From Abelmoschus esculentus (Eukaryota > Streptophyta > Magnoliopsida > Malvales > Malvaceae), in NCBI GenBank assembly GCA_035048815.1, contig JAUCBN010000036.1, forward strand, positions 9,372,001-9,436,000: a DNA stretch of 64,000 nucleotides, read 5' to 3'. Position numbers and translations under genes: made by a program. This document shows, piece after piece, positions 34,317 through 46,436 of the stretch; position 1 is the stretch's first letter, and each line of letters starts with the position of its first letter. The notes below the pieces were generated by a model. The model worked only from the letters and a program-made list of their open reading frames with translations, was not told the origin of the DNA and did not search any database.

Positions 34317-36500
34317 TGTAATAACCCAAAAATTCGAGTCAAAATCCCCAAATTAAGAGTCAAAATCCCTAATTGGAACCCTAATTATTAGGGATTTTAA
34401 TTCTGAAATTAAGGACTAAAATGAAAATTTATAAAACTTTAGGGCCAAATTGTGAAAATCCAAATTTGTTAAGCACTACACCTGTAATTTTCCCTTTTCT
34501 TGGATAGACTCTCTTCTTCCCCCTGAATCTGGTAACCGATCCAGTTTAATTAGAGAATTAAATTCTCCTTTAATTCTACCGTTAATTTCCGGATTATAAT
34601 TCGAATAATAATATTTGATTTGGGAGTTGTAAAGTGAGTATCATTTTCTCACTGTTTTCGGCCAGAACTATTTTTGGAGTTTTCTTCTTTGGATTGTGGT
34701 AAGTGGGTAAGTGTTTGATCATGGTTTGCATATTCGATTGTTTATTTGAGTATGTTAACGAGTTTTGTTTTGTAAATTAATTTATACGAAATGGGGGAGG
34801 ATGTTATTTAGTTCTGTATAGGTTCGAAGGGTTCATGAGGTTGGGTTTACAGTTTTAATCGAATATTGACGTGGGGAGATTGTTTTGATTCGTTCTAAAG
34901 CTGGGTTTGGTGCGGAATGGTTAAAGGAGTTGTTTAGGATGTTATTTGGATCGAAAATGGATCGAATCGAGGTAAAAAGGAGGGGTTTTTAGCGTTTTTA
35001 GACCTGTTTGGGAGGAAGGAATTTTTCAGATTTTCTCGGAAAATCTGAGAAATTCCCAAATTTTCCCGAGAAACAAACAGTGCAGGGAAAATCAACCCAG
35101 AACCGGTCCAAGCCCAGACCGAACCGGCCCAGACCGTCCGGCCCACCCAAAACCGACCCGACTGCCCGACCCGATCTCTGACCCGTTTCCCGACCCGGCT
35201 GACATCATCGCTGACGTCACTGCTGACGTCACTACTGACATCACTGCTGACGTCATCTGCTGACGTCAGCGTTGACTGATGACGTCACTGCTGACGTTAG
35301 TGTTGACCAATGCTGACGTCAGCAGTTGATTTTTTTTGACCCGGGCCCACTTTATGTTTTTCGACGTCCTGAATCCAATGGCGCGGTCCGTTTTTCGAAA
35401 TTCGAATCCGAAGTGTCGTTTTTGGGGGTTTTATGTTCGATAAGTTGTTTGGAAAATTTCTGTAAAAGTTTCTGAACGCGTTTCTGTTTGCTTCAGGTGA
35501 CGAGGATTCCGACCCCGAGCAGTTGCCTCCTCCTCCTCCTGTACGAGGTCCGGTACATCAGCATTCGGGACCTTCACGTGAGTATGAATTATTCTGTTTA
35601 GTTTATTTTACGGTAGTGTGGCATAGTAGGAAATCTAATATATTTCTGTTAATTGTAGACTCTACTCCTGCTCAGCCCGGTGGTAGAGCCGAGTCCAGTA
35701 GACGTTTGGGTCGTCGTTGAGTCTCTGATACAGGTGTGTTCTCTCCCGTTCATCCTGTAAAATTTCTGTTAATCTGTTTATTCGATTCTGTTATCCGTAT
35801 GATCATGCATCATTCTGTTATCTGTATCTATTATCTGTCATCCTTGCCTCCTGTTAGATAATAGGCATGCATTCTGATTCTGTATCTGTATATAACATGG
35901 CATCTGGGTTGTTATCTGTGTACGGGGAAGTTAGTGATTTTATCACTTCTGTTCAGTGGCTCCACCTTCGGGTCGAGATACTACTTCTGTTGGTGTGATG
36001 GTGTTAGAGTGGTCTGGGGACCAACTCTTCTGAGGTGTTCAGAGATGGGTGCATATCATGCATACTCTGTCTGTTCTGTATAATCTGTTCTGTTATTCCG
36101 TTATCTGTTCTAGAGACACATTAGGCTCCCCAGCTTACACCCTCTCAGGTTCTTGTTTCAGATCTCAGACTTAGACTCGGTACGGTACTTGGAGGTTCCT
36201 GTTCCAGTATCTGATTTATAGTATGTAATAATTTTCGGATTCCGGATTATTTATAGTATTTGAACAATATTTCTGTAATTAAATGTTTATCGGTTTTTGT
36301 TACATTTACTGTTTATAATTATGGGTTAGAATTTATTTTGAAAATGTTAATTTTTATTATTATTTTAATTTATTAATTATTCAGTATTTATCCGAATATT
36401 TTATATTTATTTTTTGTAAAACCCTAACATGAGAAACAAGTTTTCAAGTCGTAAGCCCTAACTTGTAATCTAAGAAATTAGGTTACTTTTAGGGGTTACA
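34317..36500 (+). repeat. Element C 3' LTR
   Basis: 2184 bp. The main differences from the 5' LTR are a shorter TGACGTCA array and scattered transitions. Confidence 0.92.
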
Positions 36501-37590
36501 ATTCTACTCCCGCAGCAACCCATTGTTCAAGTTGGTCTAGCTTTGCCTACCCCTAGATCTAAGCTTTCCAAACCCCTTGAGCTATGGCTACCTCCTGGTG
36601 CTCTTACAAACCAAGGTTTAGAGTGAAAAAGTGTTAGCATTCTTGAAAAAAACACTAAGTAAACAGTAAACAATAAACATCCATTAAAACAAAATAAAAA
36701 TCATCCAAAACAAGCCTTAGCCATACTAGTTTAGTTCATGGCTAGGAATGAAAAACTATTCAACTTTCGTCATTTGAAATACATAATCAGCAACTTAGAA
36801 AAAAGGTAAACAAAGTGAAGAGGAAGGAAGTCTCAAACGCTTGTGCCGTGACACTTCCTAGCTTGTCGCTCCTCCCGAAGTCGCGTAAATCCCTTGCTTG
36901 AATCTCTCCAACAATGGTGACTTGGCTAGAGGTTGAAGCCGACTGAAAGTGGCCTCTTTTCTTCTTTGTTCTCCCTCGTGCTTCCATAAAGCTCGCTCCT
37001 TTTAGTGTTCTTTAGCTACTGATTTTTTCTTTGTTGTGCATCCGGCTCTCTCGGCTCTCTTGTTGAAGGAGGCTTGGCCTTGTATTTATAGGAGGCTTTT
37101 AGGGTTTGCTGACCTAATGGTGCTAAGGGAATAACCCCTAACATTTGCTGTAGTAGGTTGTAGGAATGTAGGGTCTGTAGGAGACTGTGGCAGGTCTGCA
37201 GGGGTGGTGCGACGTTTGTAGAATTTGTAAAGGGGGTACAACTGGCCTAAAAAACGTATGGAGACAGTGGGATGTAGGTGTGTCCTTCCTTCCGTTCTGT
37301 TTTGTCCGACCACAATGCTGTAGCATCCTTGAAATCTGATCCAACACTTGAGAAATATGCTACGGCATCTCTTCCACTCTTTCAACTTTACTTCAGCATC
37401 TGCACAACATCACTAACAAAATACCTTTCAAAGCAGCATCTTTTAAAAATAAAATAAAATAAAAACCTAAACTAAATGCAAATGCATATGAGATACAACT
37501 AAATATGATGAAGTGCAATACAAATGAACTTGAAACCAAACAAGACCTTAAGAAAGAGGTAGAAAATATACGCTTTTTAGAGCGTTAACA

Positions 37591-37600
37591 CCCCCCCAAA
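37591..37600 (-). other. Element B polypurine tract
   Basis: The minus strand reads TTTGGGGGGG directly before the B 3' LTR. Confidence 0.75.
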
Positions 37601-38687
37601 CTTAAGATATTGCTTGTCCTCAAGCAATGACATATAAAAATGCTATGACATTACTTTCAATCCTTGACAGCAGTTCAGGCAAAACATCAATCCTCAGAAT
37701 ATAAATGTTATAGCAATCTACACGATATTGAGAATTCCAAGAACTTGAACTAAGACAGGATACTTTGCTTGTGTGTGCTGGATTGTATCTAACTTATGCT
37801 TAAGTGTTAGAAAAATTTTAGTTTTCCTTATTCACTATACCATAGTTCCTAAAATTCCACTCCCTTGCTTTTTTTTTAAACACTTCGATGGGTGTCAGCT
37901 CATCACACCTACCATCCTTAACTCTAGATGAGTATGGAGCAAACATCTCATCCCTGAGCTAGTAGGTAGTGTCATCCTGTGACAACTTTCATTCGCTCAT
38001 ATGCTGTAGTATTATTTATGTTCAGAGCATAAGCTAACTTTTGCATAGAGGAGCGTCCTTCTATAGTTTTATGCTAATCATTTATTCTCTTTTTTTTAGT
38101 TTTATTTATATACTCTAGCAAAAATGAGTTTTTCTTTCTTTCCAAACTAACTAAGGCATAGATTCTAAGTTTTCTAAAAAGTTCCTACCACTCAAGCATA
38201 AAAAATATACAATCGTGTCAATAAAATTCTAAAGTATCAAGTCCTAATTTACTTCAATTAATTCTCAATATATTTACTAATTTAGTTTAAAAGCATCAAC
38301 ATTCTTATCATCGGATATCATCTATTCTAACCTAAAAGTTGTCTTGAATTGAATCTAATGCTATAGCAAATTCATAGTATGCAAAATGAAATGAAAATGC
38401 TAAGGCGAAGACTTTGCTACCCCCAAACATGAGGTTAGCATTATCCTCAATGCTATAAAAAATGAAACTATATGCAAAAATAAAAAGAAAAAAGAAAAAA
38501 AAGAAAAGATACTTACTTCTCAGCGGGTCTCGTCTTGTGGACGGCCATCTTAATGCGTTTCTATGGCCTGTCTAGTGGCGATGGTTGCTCTATTTCTGCT
38601 ACTGCGATGGGAATCAAGTCCTCCTCTAGCCTGAAAGAAGCGTGTCTATGGCAGTACGTTTTATCTTTCAGCGTGGGACAGATGTGA
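37601..38687 (-). other. Element B 3' untranslated region
   Basis: About 1.1 kb between the post-pol ORF and the polypurine tract. No open coding segment of note; AT-rich with short C/A-rich runs. Confidence 0.6.
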
Positions 38688-40060
38688 CTAACTGATCTGT
38701 AGGAGGCACCTCCTCGTGTGGTGATGAGTTGAGATCGAAATCATCACTGCTGATTTTGACTGTTTGTTATGCAGAGGTTGGTGATTCAATGGTAGGTTCC
38801 TTGCCTTTATCCTGTGGTGGTTTTGATGGACCGACAGGGACCTGGTGTGATGCTGTAGCAGAAGCAACATGAGATAGTTCAGATACTGGTGCAGTGGCTG
38901 TTGGCGGGCAGTGTCGTGTGCATTTCTTGGCGGAGTAGTTTGGTTGCGCTGTTGTTGTGGCAGGGCCTGTTTCTTTGGTGCTTGCTCGAGCTCAACTAGG
39001 CTGAAGATGTTGTTTGGGAAGCTTGGAAAAGTGTAGCCACCATCTTGTAGCAAATCTCAAAAGTTTAGCTGAAGGATTAAGTCCCTTTTTCGGACGTAAC
39101 TCATGTATGACATGAATTTGCTTTGAACGTCTTGCAGGTGTAGTTGCATTCCTTGAACAGTGGCAGGTAATGCATTGAAATTTGATGTGACATTTTTCGG
39201 CTTGGATGAAGGCTCAACAGATGCTGGGGTATTTTCCTCTAATCCTATCAACTTAGAGATCTTCTTCAAAGCTATGCCTTGTCGTCCCTTCACCTTGAAG
39301 TCCTCATCATTCTCAAACACTCTTTGTTTCCTACAGAGTGCTGTAATGAGGTAAGGGAACGGAAGAGGTCTTTGCTTCCTCTTGAGTGCAGCATAAGCCT
39401 CTTCGAGAATGATCTTCCCCACATTGATCATCCTAGTTCTAGCATTGAGTGTAGCAATTGTAGTCGGCCCAAGCTGATAGTAGTTGTGTGAGTTGTCGGT
39501 ATCAAGTTTTGCTTGATGAAGTGCATCCAGATTTTTCCTTCTGGCTTCAAGGAAGTGCGATCCACAGTTGTGTTTGCTTCATCCCAAATGGTTCCTTCGA
39601 CGCAGAGTTCTTGAAGTAAAAAGTCCTGGTCTTGCCCAAGCATAGATGCGATAAAAATGGAGTGCTGGTAATCTTCATCTAGTCCATAGAACTGGTTTAT
39701 GTCTTGTGCAGTGAATGGCATGGCATCTCCTCGGACATACACTATTGGTTGCCCCGGTCTTGTATAGTGGGCATAAAACTCTTTGACTAGTGAGATTTTG
39801 AGTGGTTTGGCATCTTTCTTTTCTGCGAAGTGTCGAGCAAAGTCCTACCACTTATGGCGTTTTATGGTGAGGGTAACTTGCTCCAGCAACTTTTGGAAGG
39901 TTGCGGTATTGTAGAGGAAACATTTCTCTTGGTGAACCGTTCTTGCCTTAAGCTTTTGGAAATGGTCCTTCGCAACATCATCCTTGAACTTTCTTATTTT
40001 AACCGGCCGAGCCTCAGCAGCAGCCCTTGAAGACTCCTTAGTGTTTCTACAACGGACCAT
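38688..40060 (-). pseudogene. Element B post-pol ORF (plant transposon protein-like, formerly called env-like)
   Basis: Read downward from 40060 across frame changes. The N-terminus is basic (MVRCRNTKESSRAAAEA, RPVKIRKFKDDVAKDHFQKL). Next come FTAQDINQFYGLDEDY near 39710 and WMHFIKQNLIPTTHTTTIS near 39530, then INVGKIILEEAYAALKRK and PFPYLITALCRKQRVF (39431 down), and a Gln/Pro-rich tail. This order resembles the 'putative plant transposon protein' domain carried after pol by Athila-group elements. I see no signal peptide or membrane span, so the old envelope label is not supported here. At least two frame breaks. Confidence 0.65.
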
Positions 40061-40849
40061 TGTGATAGAAAAAATTTAGGTTAGATACTCTCGGTTTTTC
40101 TTGAAGGAAGGGTGAGTTTTGTGAAAAATGGAGGCTGGTTATCTTGTAGAATAAGATGGAGTAGTGGGGAAGAGAGAAGGATGGATACTTGCTTTGGAAG
40201 GGGAAAGGAAAAAGAAAAATTAATTATGGATTGTGTAAGAGTTTGGACGGCTAGGGTTCTTGGGAAAGTAAAAGGGTAGGATGAGGTTTTAAATAGATGG
40301 TAACTTGGAGAGAGAAAGGGGTTTTGTAATTAATGAAAAGTAATTATGAGTTAAAAAAGGGTTGAATTTGAACCAAACTCTCTTTTTTCCCTTTGAAAAC
40401 CAATCGATTACACCTTTATAGGCTCCTCATCTTCCTTCCTCGGTGGCCCAAATCTCATAACTCCAAAAAAATTTTCCTTAATCACTTGTAGTCGTACAGT
40501 CCTTTTTAGCTCCCAGGCCTCCTTTGCACAGACTGTGCACTGCGCATTGTTCTGCCTTGGCATGGCACGTCTCTGGTCTCATGCAGACTGTTACAAGGAT
40601 GCACAATGGTCTGAGCTTGTACGTTCAAAAATTAAAAGCTAAATAGAGAAAAAAAGCATCTTAAAATAAGCCCTAAATAAAAACTTATACTTTTTATTCG
40701 AACTGAAATTTAAATGCTAAAGCAAAATAAAAGAGGGGGATAGAAATGCTCAGACATTTTGCAGATTGTGGTCGTCCTTATCACGTACAATGTGAGCTCC
40801 ATTATAGATCTTCAGCCTTTGACCATTGACCTTGAATGTTCGATCTCCA
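40061..40849 (-). other. Element B spacer between integrase and post-pol ORF
   Basis: Gene-free in any frame. It probably contains splice or promoter signals for the post-pol ORF, but none could be fixed. Confidence 0.5.
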
Positions 40850-41915
40850 TCAAAGTGTTTTGATTTCTACAACTCCATAAGGATAAACCCTATGTATCAG
40901 GAATGGTCCTGACCATCGAGACTTCAATTTTCCAGGAAAAAGTTTGAGTCTTGAGTTGTATAATAACACTTGTTGGCCCTCTGAGAAATGCCATGGCAAG
41001 AGATGTTTATCATGCCACCTCTTTGTCTTTTCTTTGTAAATCCTCACATTCTCATAGGCATGTGATCGAAATCCGTCCATTTCATTTAGCTCCAAAAGCT
41101 TGTTCTCTCTTGCTACCTTGAAATCCATATTGAGCTTTCAAATGGCCCAATAAGCTTTGTGTTCGAGCTCCACGGGCAAATAACATGCTTTCCCATAAAC
41201 CAGCTTGAATGGGACATTCCTAGAGGAGTATTGTAAGCTGTCCTATATTCCCATAAAGCTTCATCCAGCTTTGGAGACCAGTCTTTTCTCTTTGTGTTGA
41301 CTGTCTTCTCTAGGATTTGCTTGATTTCTCTATTGGAGATTTCAGCTTGGCCATTTGTTTGCGGGTGATATGCTGTAGCGATTTTGTATCTGACTTCATA
41401 GCGTTATAATGCATTAGCAATGGGCTTGTTGTCGAAGTGGGTTCCTTCATCACTGATTATGGCTCTAGGACTCCAAACCTTTTGAAAATATTCTTGTGCA
41501 GGAACTTCAGGACTGTCTTGGAATCATTACGAGGTGTTGCCACCGCTTCTACCCATTTGCTCACGTTGTCCACTGTTAGCAAGATATACAAATCACCATA
41601 GGAGGATGAAAATGGTCCCATAAAATCAATTCCCCAAACATCGAAAAGCTTGATTTCCAGAATATTTTGCAATGACATTTCATTCCTCCTCGAGATGTTA
41701 CCGGTTTTTTGACATCTATCACATCCCTTGTAAAATGCTTGAGCATCATTGAAGAGTGAGAGCCAGTAGAATCCAGACTGAAGGACCTTTGCAGCCGTCC
41801 TTGATCCACCAAAGTGCCCACCACATGATGCTGCATGGTAATGGAATAGGATATCTTTTTGTTCTTCTTTCGGTACATATCTTCGAAGCAATTGATCAGC
41901 ACATTGCTTAAACAA
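40850..41915 (-). pseudogene. Element B integrase
   Basis: The zinc region (HYHAASCGGHFGGSRTA ... CDRCQKTGNI) and core start (DVWGIDFMGPFSS, then LLTVDNVSKWVEAVATPRND) are open at 41915-41457. The middle of the core is disrupted to about 41130. The C-terminal part is open again at 41128-40850 (KTKRWHDKHL, RLKLFPGKLKSRWSGPF), the DNA-binding end typical of Athila-type integrase. Frameshift between the blocks. Confidence 0.85.
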
Positions 41916-41927
41916 ATATGGCTCATC

Positions 41928-43301
41928 CTAATAGAAAAATTTTGCATCATGTTTGAAGTTCTTGCGACCCTGGCTAGATAAATCAAGAGGCAAAATACCA
42001 CTAACAAGAAAATTAACAATGCCGGCATACCAAGGTAATGTTGTAGCATATAAAATTTTCTCATCAGGGAAATTTTCCTTTATCTCAAAATCTCCTCCTA
42101 AATTATCAGGATTTTCTAGCCTTGATAGGTGGTCTGCAACTTGATTTTCATTGCCTTTCCTATCTTTTACTTCAATATCAAATTCTTGATGCAAAGTATC
42201 CACCTAATCAGTATCGGCTTAGCATCTTTCTTAGTCACTAGGTATTTAATGGTAGAATGATCAGTGTGTACTATCACCCTAGTTCCTATAAGATACGCCC
42301 TAAACTTATCGAAGGCAAATACTATAACAAGTAACTATTTCTTAATAGTGGTATAGTTAATTTGAGCATCATTAAGAGTTCTACTAGCATAGTAAATAAC
42401 ATGGAAGAGTTTACCTCGCCTTTGACCTAGTGCTGCGCCAACTATGTAGTCACTTGCGTCGCACATCAACATGAATGGATCAGTCCAATCGAGTGGTATT
42501 ACTATTGGTGTTGAGGTAAGCTTCTTCTTCAGTTCATTAAAAGCGTTATGGCATTTTTCATCGAAGACAAAGGGTTGATTTTGCTGCAGCAAATTGCAGA
42601 GTGGCTTAGAGATTTTCGAAAAGTCCTTGATGAACCTCCTATAGAAGCCAACATATCCTAGGAAGCTTCTAATTCCCTTCACAGTGGTGGGAGATGGTAG
42701 CTTCTCTATCAACTCTACTTTTGCTTTGTCAACTTCAATTCTTTTGCTTGAATTTTTTCCCCAAAACCGTACCTTCGGTCACCATGAAATTGCATTTCTC
42801 CCAATTGAGTACAAGGTCGGCTTCTTCACAATGTTTCAGTACCTTGTCCAAGTTGCCTAAGCATTTTTCAAAAGTTTCTCTGGACACAGAAAAATCGTCC
42901 ATAAATACCTCTAAAAATTCTTCAACCATGTCTGAAAAAATTACCAATATTCATCGTTGAAAAGTTGTTGGAGCATTACATAACCCAAATAACATTATTC
43001 GAAAAGCATAAGTCCTATAAGGGCAGGTGAAGGTTGTCTTCTCCTGGTCCTCTGGTGATATAACAATTTGGTTGTACACAAAATAACCATCGAGGAAGCA
43101 ATAGTAAGCCTTTCCTGCCAATCCATCCAGCATTTGATCGATAAAAGGAAGGGGGAAATGGTCCTTCTTAGTTGCTTTGTTCAGCTTCCTATAGTCCACA
43201 CAAATACGCCAACCTTTGATTGTCCTTGTCCTTGTTGGGAGCAACTCGTTGTCCTCATTTGTGATTATTGTCGTGCCTCCCTTCTTAGGAATACAATGCA
43301 T
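41928..43301 (-). pseudogene. Element B reverse transcriptase and RNase H
   Basis: RT is open at 43301-42951 (WRICVDYRKLNKATKKDHFP, FLDGYFVYNQI, LFGLCNAPTTFQR), then a TGA stop, then FMDDFSV near 42900. A frameshift leads to 42712-42335 (RSFLGYVGFYRRFIKDFSKI; RNase H start DPFMLMCDAS, GAALGQR, YYASRTLNDAQ). A further break leads to 42203-41928 (FDIEVKDRKGNENQVADHLS). The FLDGYxxYNQ motif marks the Athila/Tat side of gypsy. The catalytic aspartates of RT survive, but the reading frame does not. Confidence 0.88.
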
Positions 43302-44521
43302 AGGGCTAAGCTGTCAGAAATTGGGTATATGATCCTTGCATCCAACCACTTGATAATATTTGTCATCACTACCTTCTTCATTTCTGGGTTTAGTCTTCTT
43401 TGGGGCTCAACAGAATTGTTGTGGCATTCTTCCAGCAAGATATTGTGCCTGCAAATCGTAGGACTGATTCCTTTCAAATCGGTCATAGTCTACCCTAGAG
43501 CTTTCTTATATTGTGACAGCAAATTCACAAGACTAAGCTCTTGGTCAGGATCTAAGCTAGAATAAATAATCACTGACAGAGTATTGTGAGATCCCAAATA
43601 AACATACTTTAAATACGACGGTAGTGGTTTTAAATCTAGAGATGGTGCATGTAAAAGCGATGGTTTAGGAGGAATAAATTCAGAGAAATCAATTGATTCA
43701 AATTTTGTGTCTGGTCTTGGCTTGAAATAATCAATTTTTTGTAGCTCCATATGAACTTCTTTTTCATCCTGATTATGCTCCTCCAGCATTTTTGCAAAGT
43801 CATTCATTTACAGAGAATTATCACAGCAAAAATTTGCATCTTCTTCAATTGCTGCGACATTTATCCCGGCTATACAGTGACATTCTTCATTATCATCCAT
43901 GTACTTGAGAGTGTTGAAGATATTGATGGTCATGGACTGATCTGCCACTCGCATTGTGAAGTCTCCCTTCTCAAAGTCAATGAGAATCTGACCGGTTGCA
44001 AGGAATGGTCGCCCCAAGATGATGGGTGACTTGTAGTCCACTTCACAATCCAAAATCAGAAAGTCCACAAGGAACACAAACTTGCACACTTTTACTATCA
44101 CATCTTCTACTTTGCCCTCTGGTCGAACATGAGAATGGTCCGCCAATTGCAAGATGACAGTGGTAGGTCACGTACTCCCTATACTAAGCTTCTTAAATAT
44201 TGTCTTGGGCATCAGATTTACACTCGACCCTAGGTCACATAATGCTCTGCCCACAAAATTGTCTCCTATTGAGCACGGAAAGATGAAGCTACCAGAATCT
44301 TGCCTTTTCATGGGAAGCTCAGTCCTTCCAGAGTAGAACTCAGATGCTATAGCAACTGTTTCAAAATTCTCAACTTTTCTTTTCTTCATAACAATATCTT
44401 TCAAAAACTTTACATATAAGAGTATTTGATCAATATCATCTAAAAATGAAATATTTATATGAAATTGGTCCAGCATAGTTACAAACTTTTGAAATTGGAG
44501 ATCCTCTTTATGTTGTTTCAA
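43265..44521 (-). pseudogene. Element B protease and linker to RT
   Basis: Mostly one frame interrupted by stops (about 44165 and 43807). The active site is in ALCDLGSSVNLMPKTIF near 44230, the DLG variant usual in Athila-type elements. It is followed by VDYKSPIILGRPFLATGQ near 44040. The FKPRPDTKFESIDF and SLLHAPSLDLKPLPSYLKYV segments lead to RT. The window-start fragment (1-801) is a second copy of this part. Confidence 0.85.
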
Positions 44522-46288
44522 TCACTGAGGGAATGGTGATGGTGGTCTTGCGTCCTCCAAAGGTTGCGGTGGTGCTTCTTCTTTTACTGCAGCATCCGCA
44601 AGCTTCTCACCGAATGCCTCAATATTTAAGTTTTCTCCAGTTTCTTCTTGAGCAGATTTTTCTTCTTGTTGTTCAGCTTCTTTTTGCTCCTGAATAGGGG
44701 TTTCTTCTTTCTCCTTTCGTTTGAATTGTTCCTCTGATTTGTCTTCCACTCCTCAAGGTAAGTGCGCTGCATTGCTCTTTGCCATGACTTTTAGTGACTT
44801 CAGTATCACTAGGCAAATTGCCTCTTGCTGTTACCTGTAATGCTTGAGCAATTTGACCCATTTGAGTCTCCAGCGATCTAAGTGAAGCGCTGTGACTTTG
44901 CAGCAGTGCGCCTTGGGTCTGCAACATATTGCCTTGATTAGAGATGGTGGTGGAATGCTCCTACAATAATATTTTTGTTGATGTCATGAACTCCTTAGTC
45001 GAAGCCATGAACTCTTGCAGTGAAGCATCAAAAGAATTTTTGTGACTTTGATGATGAACTGTTCCCTTGTGTTTATTTTTCCATGGCATATTTCCTTAAA
45101 AACCTTGGAATCCTTGGTTTGCTGCCATGGATAGCTGCCTATTCGAGTTACTAGCTTGATTTGATCCTTGATTACCCCAAGAGAAATTAGGATGTTGTCT
45201 CCACCCTGGATTGTATGTGTTGGAATAGGGGTTGTTGGAATTTTTGTTGAAGTTTCCAACGTAATGAGCAGCCTCTAGATGAGTTGGGCAGTCTTTATCG
45301 AAGTGGTTTCCACTACAGTGCACACAACATAATGCGTTAGTATCTCGTACTTCACTGGGTTGTTGAAGATTCTTCAACATATTTGTGATAGCAGAAAGTT
45401 CGCTGAGACAGAATCATTAGCGTCGAGCTCCAGCTTTCCTAGAGTTCGTCGTCCTGTCCCAAGCCTAATAGTTGGAAACTGATAATCATTGTTGTCTATC
45501 TTGTCCAAAATGTCAAATGCTTCTTCTGGTAACTTATCCAGCAGTGTCCCATTTACTGAAGCATCTAACATCATCCTTGTGGATGCATTGACTCCATTGT
45601 AGAACATCACGATTTGAGACCAATCTTGAAAACCGTGATTGATACACCTTCTCCGCAAGCTTTTGTACCGATCCCAACACTCATACATTGACTCATCATC
45701 CCCTTGTCTGAAGGATGCTATCTCATTTCGCAATTGAGTGTTCATGTTGGGTGGGTTGTATCTCGCCAGAAAGCTTTTGCACAAAGTTGTCCATGACTCC
45801 ATCGAACTGGCTGGAATTCCATTCAGCCAGTCTCTTGCTCGGTCTCTCAAAGAGTATGGAAATAGCTTGAGCTTCAACACATCCTTGTGCACTCCTTGTT
45901 GGCGAAATGAATCGCAAACCTCCAAGAAAGCACAAATGTACTGTCGAGCGTCCTCGTGTAGAGATCCTCCAAACTATCCGATCGGGTTGAGCATATTAAA
46001 CATCACAGGCTTGAGCTCGAAGTGTGCTGCTTGTATTTCAAGTGTCACTATTCCAGAATTGAGGTCATCCAAGATCTGTGTCAAGTGATCTCAAATTGCC
46101 CTTGGTCTTGCTACTATCTCCTGATTTGCTGTAGCATTTGGATTTGCTGCAAGTACTTCTCTAGCATTATGATTCTGTGGATCCTGATACATAGCTCTTG
46201 TTCTTTGCTCTTGCCTCCTTTGTCTAAAATACCTTTCAATTTCAGAAATAAATGGTTCGAGACCTTCCCTACGATTCACTCTGGGCAT
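44522..46288 (-). pseudogene. Element B gag
   Basis: Starts MPRVNRREGLEPFISEIERY at 46288, with a stop near 46091. The capsid-like domain (KLKLFPYSLRDRARDWLNGI, FLARYNPPNMNTQLRNEIAS, FRQGDDESMYECWDRYKSLR) is open at 45925-45374. A frameshift precedes the zinc knuckle CVHCSGNHFDKDC near 45310 and an Asn/Gln/Ser-rich linker. The C-terminal part is Glu-rich (44749-44522, QEQKEAEQQEEKSAQEETG). The domain order is that of Athila gag. Confidence 0.85.
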
Positions 46289-46410
46289 CCACTAACCAAA
46301 AAACTAAAAAGATAACAAAGAAAACAAAGATTAAACCAAATAAAAAGACTTAAAACACAAAACAAAAAGATAGAAATTATGGAAACTATGATTGAAATAA
46401 CCTATTGTCT

Positions 46411-46430
46411 CAATCTCGGCAACGACGCCA
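46411..46430 (-). other. Element B primer-binding site (Asp tRNA type)
   Basis: The minus strand reads TGGCGTCGTTGCCGAGATTG, close to the tRNA-Asp-type site used by Athila elements. It lies six bases inside the 5' LTR end. Confidence 0.75.
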
Positions 46431-46436
46431 AAAACT

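Larger units (their letters stand above)
27172..36500 (+). mobile_element. Tekay-type chromovirus C (Ty3/gypsy), nested in the B LTR
   Basis: 9329 bp, TG...CA, with ATTCT duplicated on both sides. LTRs are 2241 bp (27172-29412) and 2184 bp (34317-36500), near identical except in a repeat array. The primer site TGATATCAGAGCC (29418-29430) differs from the usual Met-tRNA site by one base. Order: gag, zinc knuckle, protease, RT, RNase H, integrase with a C-terminal chromodomain-like segment, then a G-rich tract. Four in-frame stops, one frameshift and one in-frame deletion are seen. High LTR identity indicates recent insertion. Confidence 0.93.
26580..37590 (-). repeat. Element B 3' LTR, interrupted
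   Basis: B sequence lies at 26580-27171 and 36501-37590 (ATTCT at 27167-27171 and 36501-36505 is the duplication made by C). The outer end has TA where the partner LTR has TG. Confidence 0.88.

Noticed and set aside
38688..40060. Retroviral-type envelope gene in element B
   Set aside because: No signal peptide, membrane helix or cleavage-site pattern is visible; it fits the plant transposon-protein domain better.
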